A stretch of DNA of 64,000 nucleotides, from contig NZ_CP040020.1 of the NCBI RefSeq assembly GCF_005280295.1, forward strand, positions 1,612,001 through 1,676,000, written 5' to 3'. The stretch is from Brevibacterium sp. CS2 (GTDB lineage Bacteria; Actinomycetota; Actinomycetes; Actinomycetales; Brevibacteriaceae). The notes under the pieces are model-generated. The model saw only the letters and a program-made list of their open reading frames with translations. It did not search any database and was not told where the DNA came from. Below are positions 18,787 to 26,374 of the stretch, one piece after another. The translations under genes were made by a program, and so were the position numbers. Positions within the stretch are counted from its first letter, which is position 1; each line of letters opens with the position of its first letter.

Positions 18787-20108
18787 GCACCGTCGCACCC
18801 GACAGGACCCCGCAGCCCCGCGACCCGAGCTCCGGCCCGGGCGGCGCGGCGGCACCGGCAGCAGCACCCGTGAAGCAGCGGGCGTGGAAGTACCCCGTCG
18901 TCTACTCGGTGCTCGCCCTCGCCTCGCTCCTGGTGTTCGGCCTGCTCGCCGGCGGCGGCAAGCAGACGACGTTCACCTTCGCCTCGCGCAACGACTTCTT
19001 CACCATCCCGCCGCTCCCGGTGCCGTCGAAGGCGACCTGCGTGGCGCTCGGCCTCGTGCTCGTCGTCTTGGCGGCGGTGTCGATCTGGGCGACGTTCACC
19101 CGCCGGCGCCTCGGCGTGTGGTTCCCGCTCCTGTTCGGCATCGTGTTCGTGTTCGCGTTCCTCACCTGGTCCGCCGCCGGGGCGGGGCGGATGCCGGTGA
19201 CGGCGCTCCTCGCCGGGGCGCTCGCGCTGTCGGTGCCGCTGATCTTCGGCGCGATGTGCGGTCTCGTGGGCGAACGCTCGGGCATCATCAACATCGCGAT
19301 CGAGGGCCAGCTGCTCGCCGGCGCGTTCCTCGCAGCGGTCGTCGCCTCGGCGCTGCAGAACCCGTACGCGGGGCTGTTCGCCGCACCGATCGCGGGCGCT
19401 CTGGTGGCCGTGGTGCTGACGTTCTTCGCGGTGCGCTACTGGGTGGACCAGATCATCATCGGCGTCGTGCTCAACGTGCTCGTCGTCGGTGTGACGAGCT
19501 TCCTGTTCTCCACCGTGCTCACGCAGGATCCGGCGACGTGGAACGCGCGCCAGCAGCTGCCCAACCTGCCGATCCCGCTGCTGTCGGACATCCCGGTGAT
19601 CGGGCCGGTGCTGTTCAACCAGAACATCCTCGTCTACCTCATGTACGTCGTCGTCGTCGCGCTGCAGATCTTCATCTTCCGCTCGAAGTGGGGGCTGCGG
19701 ATGCGGGCGATCGGCGAGCACCCCAAGGCCGCGGACACCGTGGGCATCAACGTCAACCGCAACCGCGTGCTCAACACTCTGCTCGCCGGCGCGATCGCCG
19801 GTCTGGGCGGTGCGTTCTTCACCATCGGCTCCGGGCTGGCGTTCGGCAAGGAGATGTCAGCCGGGCAGGGGTACATCGCGCTCGCCGCGATGATCCTGGG
19901 CAAGTGGAACCCGATGGGCGCGCTGTTCGCAGCGCTCCTGTTCGGCTTCTCGAAGAACCTCGCGAACGTGCTGTCAGCGATCGGCACCCCGGTGCCCTCG
20001 CAGCTGCTGCTCATGCTGCCCTACGTCGTCACGGTGCTCGCCGTCGCCGGCTTCGTCGGCCGCGTCCGCGCACCCGCCGCCGAGGGCAAGCCGTACATCA
20101 GCCAGTGA
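18783..20108 (+). CDS. Nucleoside ABC importer permease 2
   Basis: The second membrane subunit of the same importer, 441 residues, BPD_transp_2 family. The core begins near residue 140 with LLAGALALSVPLIFGAMCGLVGERSGIINIAIEGQLLAGAF, followed by YWVDQIIIGVVLNVLVVGVTSFLF. IGEHPKAADTVGINVNRNRVLNTLLAGAIAGLGGAF is the coupling-helix and last-helix region. The N-terminal about 135 residues contain three extra helices before the core. The ATG at 18783 overlaps the previous stop by 4 bases. A 13-bp repeat array begins at its stop codon. Confidence 0.95.
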   Translation: MSTVAPDRTPQPRDPSSGPGGAAAPAAAPVKQRAWKYPVVYSVLALASLLVFGLLAGGGKQTTFTFASRNDFFTIPPLPVPSKATCVALGLVLVVLAAVSIWATFTRRRLGVWFPLLFGIVFVFAFLTWSAAGAGRMPVTALLAGALALSVPLIFGAMCGLVGERSGIINIAIEGQLLAGAFLAAVVASALQNPYAGLFAAPIAGALVAVVLTFFAVRYWVDQIIIGVVLNVLVVGVTSFLFSTVLTQDPATWNARQQLPNLPIPLLSDIPVIGPVLFNQNILVYLMYVVVVALQIFIFRSKWGLRMRAIGEHPKAADTVGINVNRNRVLNTLLAGAIAGLGGAFFTIGSGLAFGKEMSAGQGYIALAAMILGKWNPMGALFAALLFGFSKNLANVLSAIGTPVPSQLLLMLPYVVTVLAVAGFVGRVRAPAAEGKPYISQ

Positions 20109-20182
20109 CTTGAGCTGGTGACTACAGCCAGTGACTTCAGCTGGTGACTACAGCCAATGACTTCAGCTGGTGGCTTCAGCCA
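20105..20182. repeat. Six 13-bp tandem units between permease 2 and cdd
   Basis: Units start at 20105, 20118, 20131, 20144, 20157 and 20170 and alternate between GTGACTTCAGCTG and GTGACTACAGCCA types, so a 26-bp higher-order period is also visible. The array begins inside the permease stop codon and ends 22 bases before the cdd start. Confidence 0.92.
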
Positions 20183-20204
20183 ATGACATCGAAGGAGGCA
20201 TCTG

Positions 20205-20624
20205 ATGCGTGAGTTCCCCGCCGAGGTGTGGGCCCGTCTGCAGGACGCGGCGCGCGACGCCGTCACCCGGGCGTACGTGCCGTACTCCGGCTACCCGGTG
20301 GGTGCGGCGGCACTCGTCGACGATGGGCGCGTGGTGACCGGCTGCAATGTCGAGAACGCGTCCTACGGCGTAGGGCTGTGCGCCGAGTGCGGGCTCGTGT
20401 CCGACCTCGCGCGCTCGGGGGGCGGACGGCTCGTCGCGTTCGCGTGCGTCGACGGCGCGGGGGAGAAGCTCGTGCCGTGCGGTCGCTGCCGCCAGCTCCT
20501 CTACGAGTTCGGCGGCCCGGACCTCGTGCTCGCGATGCCGAGCGGGCACCTGCCGATGTCCGCAGTGCTGCCCGAGGCTTTCGGTCCCGACCACCTCACG
20601 GACTACGAGCAGCGCCGGAAGTGA
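20205..20624 (+). CDS. cdd: Cytidine deaminase
   Basis: It deaminates cytidine and deoxycytidine to uridine and deoxyuridine, the first step in pyrimidine nucleoside salvage. The 139-residue length fits the small homotetrameric type. The catalytic zinc site is clear: CAE (cysteine ligand and proton-shuttling glutamate) in NVENASYGVGLCAECG and the two cysteines of VPCGRCRQLL. The substrate-binding PYSGYPVGAAAL is at the N-terminus. GAAGGAGG lies 6 bases before the ATG. It directly follows the nucleoside importer and precedes deoA, so imported deoxycytidine can be routed to thymidine phosphorylase-type cleavage. Confidence 0.97.
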   Translation: MREFPAEVWARLQDAARDAVTRAYVPYSGYPVGAAALVDDGRVVTGCNVENASYGVGLCAECGLVSDLARSGGGRLVAFACVDGAGEKLVPCGRCRQLLYEFGGPDLVLAMPSGHLPMSAVLPEAFGPDHLTDYEQRRK

Positions 20625-21013
20625 CGTGCAGAGTGACGTGCAGGATGTGCGGTGCTGTGCTCGCGGAGGTATAGCGCGACGCATAGAAACCGGCGGGTGA
20701 GGTGCGATCCGAACCGGTGATGACCGCACTCGCAGACATCCTGCACGACTCGCGGCCAGGCGATGGGGCAGACTGGTGCCAGTGCCACCTCGGCCTCGGT
20801 GCCGCGGCCCCGTTCGGGGCACGAGGGTCTGTGACGCGGACCCACCCGAGGCCAGCCGGTCTCCGACCCGGGGCCGACCCGGAGCCGACCCGGAGACCGG
20901 ACCATCACAGCCCGCCGACCATCACGATCTACCGGACACGCCGCTCACCGGCCGCCGCGGCTGCGGATCCGCCGGACCGACACCCGCCATGACCACGCAC
21001 CACGGAAGGAAGC
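20625..21013. other. 389-bp gap between cdd and deoA, no gene recognised
   Basis: Open frames on both strands are Arg/Pro/Ser-rich and lack coding bias or family motifs. Short repeats are present (GTGACGTGCAG twice at its left end, CCCGGAGCCGACCCGGAG at about 20875-20905). A separate deoA promoter could lie here, but I cannot place one with confidence. GGAAGGA before 21014 is the deoA ribosome site. Confidence 0.6.
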
Positions 21014-22324
21014 ATGCCGAACTCCACCCCGCTCGAGGCCTTCGACGCCGTCGATGTTATTCGGGCCAAGCGCGACGACCAGGTGCTGAGCCCCGCTCAG
21101 ATCGACTGGGTGATCGACGCCTACACCCGCGGCGTCGTCGCCGATGAGCAGATGTCCGCGCTCGCGATGGCGGTCTACCTCAACGGCATGACCGACGAGG
21201 AGATCAGCGCCTGGACCCACGCGATGATCGCCTCGGGGGAGACCATGGACTTCTCCGGGCTCGACCGCCCCACCGCCGACAAGCATTCCACCGGCGGGGT
21301 CGGCGACAAGATCACCCTGCCGCTCGCACCCCTCGTCGCCGTGTTCGGGGTGGCGGTGCCGCAGCTCTCCGGCCGCGGTCTCGGCCACACCGGCGGCACG
21401 CTCGACAAGCTCGAGGCGATCCCCGGCTGGCGTGCCGACCTGAGCAATGACGAGATGCTCGCGATGCTGCGCGATCCGGGAGCAGTGATCTGCGCGGCCG
21501 GCGCGGGTCTGGCTCCGGCCGACAAGAAGCTCTACGCCCTGCGCGACATCACCTCGACGGTGGAGGCGATCCCGCTCATCGCCTCGTCGATCATGTCGAA
21601 GAAGATCGCCGAGGGCACCGGTTCCCTCGTCCTCGACGTCAAAGTCGGTTCCGGGGCATTCATGAAGGATCACGCCTCGGCGAAGCGCCTGGCCGAGACC
21701 ATGGTGACGCTCGGCCGCAACGCCGGGGTGCGGACGAGCGCGTTGCTCACCGACATGTCCACGCCGCTCGGTATGACGGTGGGCAACGCACTCGAGGTGC
21801 GAGAAGCCGTCGAGGTGCTCGCCGGCGGCGGGCCCGCCGATGTCGTCGACCTCACCGTGGCGCTCGCCGAGGAGATGCTCCGCCTGGCGGGGACGAACGA
21901 TGTCGATGTGCGCGCCGCGCTCACGGACGGCCGCGCGATGGATGTGTGGAAGACGATGATCGAGCGCCAGGGCGGCGATCCGGATGCCGATCTGCCGCGG
22001 GCGCAGGAGACCTCGGAGGTGGTTGCCGAGTCCGACGGGGTCCTCATGGAGCTCGATGCGCTGGCCGTCGGGATGGCGTCGTGGCGCCTGGGAGCCGGAC
22101 GCGCGAAGAAGGAGGACCCGGTGCAGGCCGGAGCCGGCATCGAGATCCACGTGAAGCCGGGCGAGGCCGTGCGCAAGGGGCAGCCGATCCTCACCCTCCA
22201 TACCGACGAACCGGCCCGCTTCGCCCGCGCCGAGGAATCGCTCGCCGGGGCGATCGTCGTCGAACCGGCTGCGGAGGGTGCCGACGCCGCAGCCGCATCG
22301 ATCGTCCTCGAGCGCATCGGCTGA
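21014..22324 (+). CDS. deoA: Thymidine phosphorylase
   Basis: It cleaves thymidine and deoxyuridine with phosphate to the free base and 2-deoxyribose 1-phosphate. 436 residues, normal length. The N-terminal helical domain is followed by the family signature region with KHSTGGVGDKITLPLAPL (phosphate and substrate binding) and SGRGLGHTGGTLDKLEAIPG. The central KVGSGAFMK is present. The C-terminal alpha/beta domain (HVKPGEAVRKGQPILTLHTDEPARFARAEES) is intact. It lies between cdd and deoC, forming a deoxyribonucleoside degradation set whose sugar product goes to DeoC after isomerisation. Confidence 0.97.
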   Translation: MPNSTPLEAFDAVDVIRAKRDDQVLSPAQIDWVIDAYTRGVVADEQMSALAMAVYLNGMTDEEISAWTHAMIASGETMDFSGLDRPTADKHSTGGVGDKITLPLAPLVAVFGVAVPQLSGRGLGHTGGTLDKLEAIPGWRADLSNDEMLAMLRDPGAVICAAGAGLAPADKKLYALRDITSTVEAIPLIASSIMSKKIAEGTGSLVLDVKVGSGAFMKDHASAKRLAETMVTLGRNAGVRTSALLTDMSTPLGMTVGNALEVREAVEVLAGGGPADVVDLTVALAEEMLRLAGTNDVDVRAALTDGRAMDVWKTMIERQGGDPDADLPRAQETSEVVAESDGVLMELDALAVGMASWRLGAGRAKKEDPVQAGAGIEIHVKPGEAVRKGQPILTLHTDEPARFARAEESLAGAIVVEPAAEGADAAAASIVLERIG

Positions 22325-22746
22325 GCGAACGGGCAGGGCGGATGAGTTGAGCGCATGAGCTGAGCGGACGGGCAGCAGGGCGCATGAGCAGGACGCATGA
22401 ACAGGACGGACGGGCAGGGCTGATGAGCTGCAAGCTCCGTTGTGGGCGACAGGCGGATGCACCTGGCGGACGCCGCTCGTCGAGCGTCGCTCCGGTGAAC
22501 GCCGGCTGTCGAACGCGTATTGCCGAACGGCTCCTGCCGAATGCCGGCTACCGAGTACAGCCTGTCGAAACTCTCCTGCCGAGTCCCGCCTGCCGAACGG
22601 CTCCTTCCGAACACCTGCTCGAGCTGGACGGCTCCTGCCGAGTCCCGCCCGCTGAACGGCTCCTTCCGAACACCTGCTCGAGCTGGACGGCCCGAGCTTC
22701 ACCCCATGAACTTCACCACTGAGAACCGAACCGAATGGAGAACACC
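22325..22746. other. 422-bp gap between deoA and deoC filled with tandem repeats
   Basis: Two zones are visible. At 22325-22430 there are variable TGAGC/GGACGGGCAG units in which ATGAGC recurs. From 22495 to 22690 there are CCGAACGGCTCCTGCCGA-type units ending in the 59-bp duplication. Predicted peptides on both strands are merely translated repeats. Neither a promoter nor a terminator is evident. Confidence 0.75.
22573..22690. repeat. 59-bp tandem duplication upstream of deoC
   Basis: 22573-22631 is repeated at 22632-22690 with only two or three differences. The inner 38 bases (22595-22632 and 22654-22691) are identical. Partial, more diverged copies precede it from about 22530. This is the longest unit seen in the window and looks recent. 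Confidence 0.95.
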
Positions 22747-23397
22747 ATGACCTCTCGCGCTGATGCCGCCGCCCTCATCGACCACACGCTTCTCAAGCCG
22801 GAGAGCACGGCTGCGGACGTCGCCGCGCTCGTCGCCGAAGCCCGTGACCTCGGCGTTCTGGCAGTGTGCGTGTCGCCGAGCCGGCTGCCGCTCGCAGACA
22901 CCGGTGACCTCGTGGTCGCGACGGTGTGCGGTTTCCCATCCGGTGCGCACGCGTCCGAGGTCAAAGCGGCAGAAGCGAAGCGGGCCGTGGCCGACGGCGC
23001 CGACGAGGTCGACATGGTGATCAACCTGGGCCTGGCGAAGGCCGGGGACTTCGACGGGGTCGAGGCGGACATCCGGGCCGTCGTCGAGGCCTCCGGTGGA
23101 GCGCTCGTCAAGGTCATCATCGAGTCGGCGGCGCTCACTGACGAGGAGATCGTCGAGGCGTGCCGTCGGTCCGAGGCTGCGGGAGCCGACTTCGTCAAGA
23201 CCTCGACCGGGTTCCACCCGGCCGGGGGTGCGAGCGCGCACGCCGTCGAACTCATGCGGAAGACCGTTGGGGACCGCCTGGGGGTCAAGGCCTCCGGAGG
23301 CATCCGCGATGCGGAAGCCGCCGAGGCGATGATCGCGGCGGGAGCCTCCCGGCTGGGTCTGTCCGGTTCGAGGGCGGTGCTCGACGGGCTGGAGTGA
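22747..23397 (+). CDS. deoC: Deoxyribose-phosphate aldolase
   Basis: It splits 2-deoxyribose 5-phosphate to glyceraldehyde 3-phosphate and acetaldehyde, the exit of deoxynucleoside catabolism to central metabolism. 216 residues. The Schiff-base lysine is in FVKTSTGF and the second active-site lysine in [18 protein letters not shown] and [10 protein letters not shown] are further family marks. I take the ATG at 22747, with GGAGA 6-7 bases upstream; ATG 22735 would add four residues but has no ribosome site. It is separated from deoA by repeat-rich DNA and could have its own promoter. Confidence 0.96.
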   Translation: MTSRADAAALIDHTLLKPESTAADVAALVAEARDLGVLAVCVSPSRLPLADTGDLVVATVCGFPSGAHASEVKAAEAKRAVADGADEVDMVINLGLAKAGDFDGVEADIRAVVEASGGALVKVIIESAALTDEEIVEACRRSEAAGADFVKTSTGFHPAGGASAHAVELMRKTVGDRLGVKASGGIRDAEAAEAMIAAGASRLGLSGSRAVLDGLE

Positions 23398-23430
23398 TCC
23401 CGCAGCAGTCGGAGTAGATTCTCGACGCGG

Positions 23431-23462
23431 CAGTTCGGGTACCCGGTAGTTCGCGTACCCGG
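23431..23462. repeat. Two 16-bp tandem units after deoC
   Basis: CAGTTCGGGTACCCGG and TAGTTCGCGTACCCGG. The two units can also pair through CGGGTAC/GTACCCG, so a weak bidirectional terminator between deoC and the converging HNH gene is possible. Confidence 0.7.
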
Positions 23463-23591
23463 CAGGCGGACCACACGGTATCAGGGGCCGGCCGAGCACT
23501 CTGTCGGGGTGCGCAGTCGAGGCGCTGTGTCGGGCCCCTTTCTCGCTCACCCGCATCCTCCCGAACTGATGAGGTCGCAGGCGGGAGGGGT

Positions 23592-26054
23592 TCATCCGGG
23601 CCACTCATAGTCGTCGATCCAGGTCCATGGATCGTGCGCCTCGAAGTGGGCTGCGTGCTCGGATCCGACCGGGTCGGGCAGAGGACGGGTGACCGTCGTG
23701 TCCGCGCCGGACGCTCGCCACACCGTTCGGTCCACATGGGCATCGGCGAGGAGCCGGCCGCGGGTCTTCATGTCGTGATGGTGCTTGCACAGCGGCTGGA
23801 GGTTCTCGACCACCGTGAGTCCGCCGGATCCGGGAGCGTCGTGATCGAACGGAACCACATGGTCGATCTCGCAGTGCTGGGCGGACACATCGCAACCGGG
23901 TGCCGCGCACGTCCGCCAGCGTGACCTGGTGGTGCGGCGGAGAGCATCCGGGATGCGGTACTTCGTAGCGGCGATCGGCAGCACGGTGCCGTCGATGGGG
24001 TCGGTGAGCAGCCGCTCGAGGTGGGGAGCGCGAGCAACGATGTCCCGGGCGGTCTCCGCCGGGATCGGGCACGTACCGTCGAGCTCCGCGGGCAGGTTCG
24101 ACTCGTCGACCGAGCTCCATTCGTCGAGCAGGGACATCACGGGCACGGTGACGGTGACCGCAGCCTGCCGGCGCAGCCATTCCTCATGTGTGGGGCACGT
24201 GAGGGTGACGGAGTGGATGTAGGCGTTCTCGGTCTCACCGAGGTCGGGGATCTCACTGAGCCCGCGCAATCGCTTCATCCGTCGAGTTCTCGAGGCCGTA
24301 TGGCGGTGCGTGGGCGATCCCTCTGCCGTCGGCGGCGAGTGATCGGAGTCGTTCGGATCGCTCGACGACGGGGAACCATGCGATGGCGCATGGCTGGGCT
24401 GAGGGATGTCGGGCGCGCAATCAGCGGGTGCATCTTCGGAAAGCGCCGGACCGGTTCGGGAGCGGTCCGCAGACGCGGTGCCGGAACCAGAGGAGCCGGA
24501 ACCAGAGGAGCTGGAACCCGGGGAGCTGGAACCAGAGGAGCCGGAACCAGAGGAGCCGGAACCTGCGGTGCCGGCGAACGTCGTCTCTGCCGACGTGGTG
24601 CTGGAATCCGTGGCGCCTGAACCCGAGGGACCCGAACCTGAGGGACCTGAACCCGACCTAGCTCCGAACGACTCACGTGCACACGACGACTCCTGAGACG
24701 TCGTGTCTGCAGAGGAAGAAGTGGTTGCGGGCGGGGTGATGTTCGGCGCTGGGCCATCGAGTTCGACGACGGTGACATCGACGGTCGGGGTGGCCCGCGT
24801 GATGATGTCGAACATGAGTTCGTGGAGCGCGCGAGCGTCGACGATCGCCTGGCGACTGCGGTCGAGGCCGAACGCATCGGCATGGTTGAGCGAGATCGCC
24901 TTCGCCATTGCGCGTGTGCGCTGGTACAGGGCATCGAGAGCGGTGACGGGCCCGGTGAGCGTGAGTCTGGCGGTCCCGTCGCGCCACCGGTCGATCCGCA
25001 CCGTGCGGTGGCGCGCACGTTCCTTCTCGAGGTGGTCGCGCCCGGCGAGCAGCGCGGCCTGCCGGTCGAGGAGGATCCCCAGCCGATGCGGTGTGAGGTC
25101 GTGGGGCCGGCCGACTGCGTACTCATCGAGACGACGGACGAGCGCCAGCGGCAGATCGCGGGCCTTCTTCATCGTCGTGCGCAGCTTGGCCCACGTCGAT
25201 TCGCCGAGGAGAACGGCATGCCGCATGAGCGGCAGTCCGAAATAGGCGAGGAGGCTGTCCGCGGCGGCGCTGGTCGCTTGCGCGGTCGTCATGCTCAGGC
25301 GCTGTGCGAGCGCGATATCGAACCCGTCCTTGAGCGCCGCACGCACTTCTGCCCGGAACGGTGATGACGCCTGTTGCGGTGATTCCGCACCCTGCGACGG
25401 CTCCGGAGACCATGCTGATTCCGAATGCTGCGCCGAGCCGGGAGTCCACGCTGATTCCGGGTGCACTTCCGATCCAGGTTGCTGCGGCGATCCCGGACCA
25501 GATCCGGTCGCTGCAGTGGCGTGGCGGCTGCGCCGATCGTCGGGCAGTCCGAACAGGGCACGGATCTCGTCCGGGTTGTGCGTAATCGCGAGGTATCCGA
25601 GCGAGGCCTGAGCGACGGCGACGAGTTCTTCGAGGGCGGCGACATCCCGAATGCGCGATACCTGCGCCACGCGCTCGTGGAGCCGGTCGAAGCGGACGGC
25701 CGATTCCGCGAACAAGGGTGCACCGCCTCGACGGTCTGCTGGGTTCCATGGGCAGGAGCCGTCGTCGTGCTGGGGAGCGTACGGAGAGCCGGAGTCGGTT
25801 CGAGTCCCATCAACATCGCGGGCACTCGTGAACGGTGCTGGATTCGCGAACTGGACAGGATTCCCGGCCGGGGCAGGACCCTCGAACATCGCGTCTCCGG
25901 CGAGCAGGGCTTCGAGCTCGCGGAGGTCCCCGGGGGCGGCGAAGCGAGCAGGGTCGGTGGAAACCGAATACTCGGAGGGTGGATCCATGGTGCCGGCCGC
26001 CGCGCACGCGGCGAAGAGACGGTAGTCGAACCCGTGGGCTGATCCGATCGCCAT
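23592..26054 (-). CDS. 13E12-repeat family protein: DUF222 plus HNH endonuclease domain
   Basis: An 820-residue member of the actinobacterial 13E12/REP13E12 family, with an N-terminal DUF222 helical region (roughly residues 180-440) and a C-terminal HNH nuclease motif. The HNH part has CAAPGCDV, then CEIDHVVPFDHD and LCKHHHDMKTRG, so zinc-binding cysteines and catalytic histidines are intact. These genes are often multicopy and behave like accessory elements. Between the domains is a very long Ser/Gly/Thr/Pro-rich linker (about 445-600) containing six 15-bp repeat units. A second low-complexity region (about 195-225) precedes the conserved helical part. It interrupts the nucleoside salvage block, which suggests insertion. 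The function is unknown; DNA mobility or defence has been suggested for relatives. Confidence 0.85.
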   Translation of the reverse strand: MAIGSAHGFDYRLFAACAAAGTMDPPSEYSVSTDPARFAAPGDLRELEALLAGDAMFEGPAPAGNPVQFANPAPFTSARDVDGTRTDSGSPYAPQHDDGSCPWNPADRRGGAPLFAESAVRFDRLHERVAQVSRIRDVAALEELVAVAQASLGYLAITHNPDEIRALFGLPDDRRSRHATAATGSGPGSPQQPGSEVHPESAWTPGSAQHSESAWSPEPSQGAESPQQASSPFRAEVRAALKDGFDIALAQRLSMTTAQATSAAADSLLAYFGLPLMRHAVLLGESTWAKLRTTMKKARDLPLALVRRLDEYAVGRPHDLTPHRLGILLDRQAALLAGRDHLEKERARHRTVRIDRWRDGTARLTLTGPVTALDALYQRTRAMAKAISLNHADAFGLDRSRQAIVDARALHELMFDIITRATPTVDVTVVELDGPAPNITPPATTSSSADTTSQESSCARESFGARSGSGPSGSGPSGSGATDSSTTSAETTFAGTAGSGSSGSGSSGSSSPGSSSSGSGSSGSGTASADRSRTGPALSEDAPADCAPDIPQPSHAPSHGSPSSSDPNDSDHSPPTAEGSPTHRHTASRTRRMKRLRGLSEIPDLGETENAYIHSVTLTCPTHEEWLRRQAAVTVTVPVMSLLDEWSSVDESNLPAELDGTCPIPAETARDIVARAPHLERLLTDPIDGTVLPIAATKYRIPDALRRTTRSRWRTCAAPGCDVSAQHCEIDHVVPFDHDAPGSGGLTVVENLQPLCKHHHDMKTRGRLLADAHVDRTVWRASGADTTVTRPLPDPVGSEHAAHFEAHDPWTWIDDYEWPG
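24483..24572. repeat. Six 15-bp tandem units in the 13E12 linker
   Basis: Units at 24483, 24498, 24513, 24528, 24543 and 24558 with consensus GGAACCAGAGGAGCC. Read on the minus strand they give GSSGS-type repeats. Confidence 0.95.
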
Positions 26055-26374
26055 TGCTCCGTTCCTTTCGCTGTGTTCTAATCATATTAGATCACAGAGA
26101 GGAATGGAAGAGGTATACGCAATGATGTTCGAATACTTCCAGGGTGCGGTGAATGCGGTGATGAGCACAGGGGCGAGCGAGTGGCCGGACGCGCACAGGC
26201 ACGGCGGGGGATCTCCGAACGAATCCGGGCACGCGGCTTCCTGCGGACTCGTCTCCCTGCCGGAGCGGCTCGACGGCACCCCGGATGTGGGAGAGTCCCA
26301 GGTGCGACAGAGCCCCACGTGCAACAGCGGCGCAGAGATGACCGGGCCGCAGGTATGCAGGAGTCCCCGGCGCG
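26055..26374. other. 320-bp gap between the HNH gene and the phosphosugar mutase gene
   Basis: Apart from the HNH promoter region at its left end I see no gene, RNA or strong hairpin. The local composition is less GC-rich around 26080-26160 than the rest of the window. Confidence 0.6.
26077..26091 (-). promoter_or_regulatory. Probable -10 region and palindrome upstream of the HNH gene
   Basis: TCTAAT-CAT-ATTAGA is a perfect 15-base inverted repeat in an unusually A/T-rich patch. On the minus strand it contains TATGAT (26086-26081), 5 of 6 matches to the consensus -10, 26 bases before the start codon. GGAACGGAG provides the ribosome site. No clear -35 box is seen. The palindrome could be a repressor site overlapping the promoter. 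Confidence 0.5.

Noticed and set aside
20105-20182. CRISPR-like regular repeats
   Set aside because: Units are directly adjacent with no unique spacers, and no cas genes are present. These are tandem arrays; the same applies to the other arrays.
20702-20992. A small gene between cdd and deoA
   Set aside because: The Arg/Pro-rich translation has poor third-position bias, no ribosome site and no recognisable motif.
22384-22722. Small open frames in the deoA-deoC gap
   Set aside because: Their translations simply repeat with the DNA units and have no start signals or conserved motifs.
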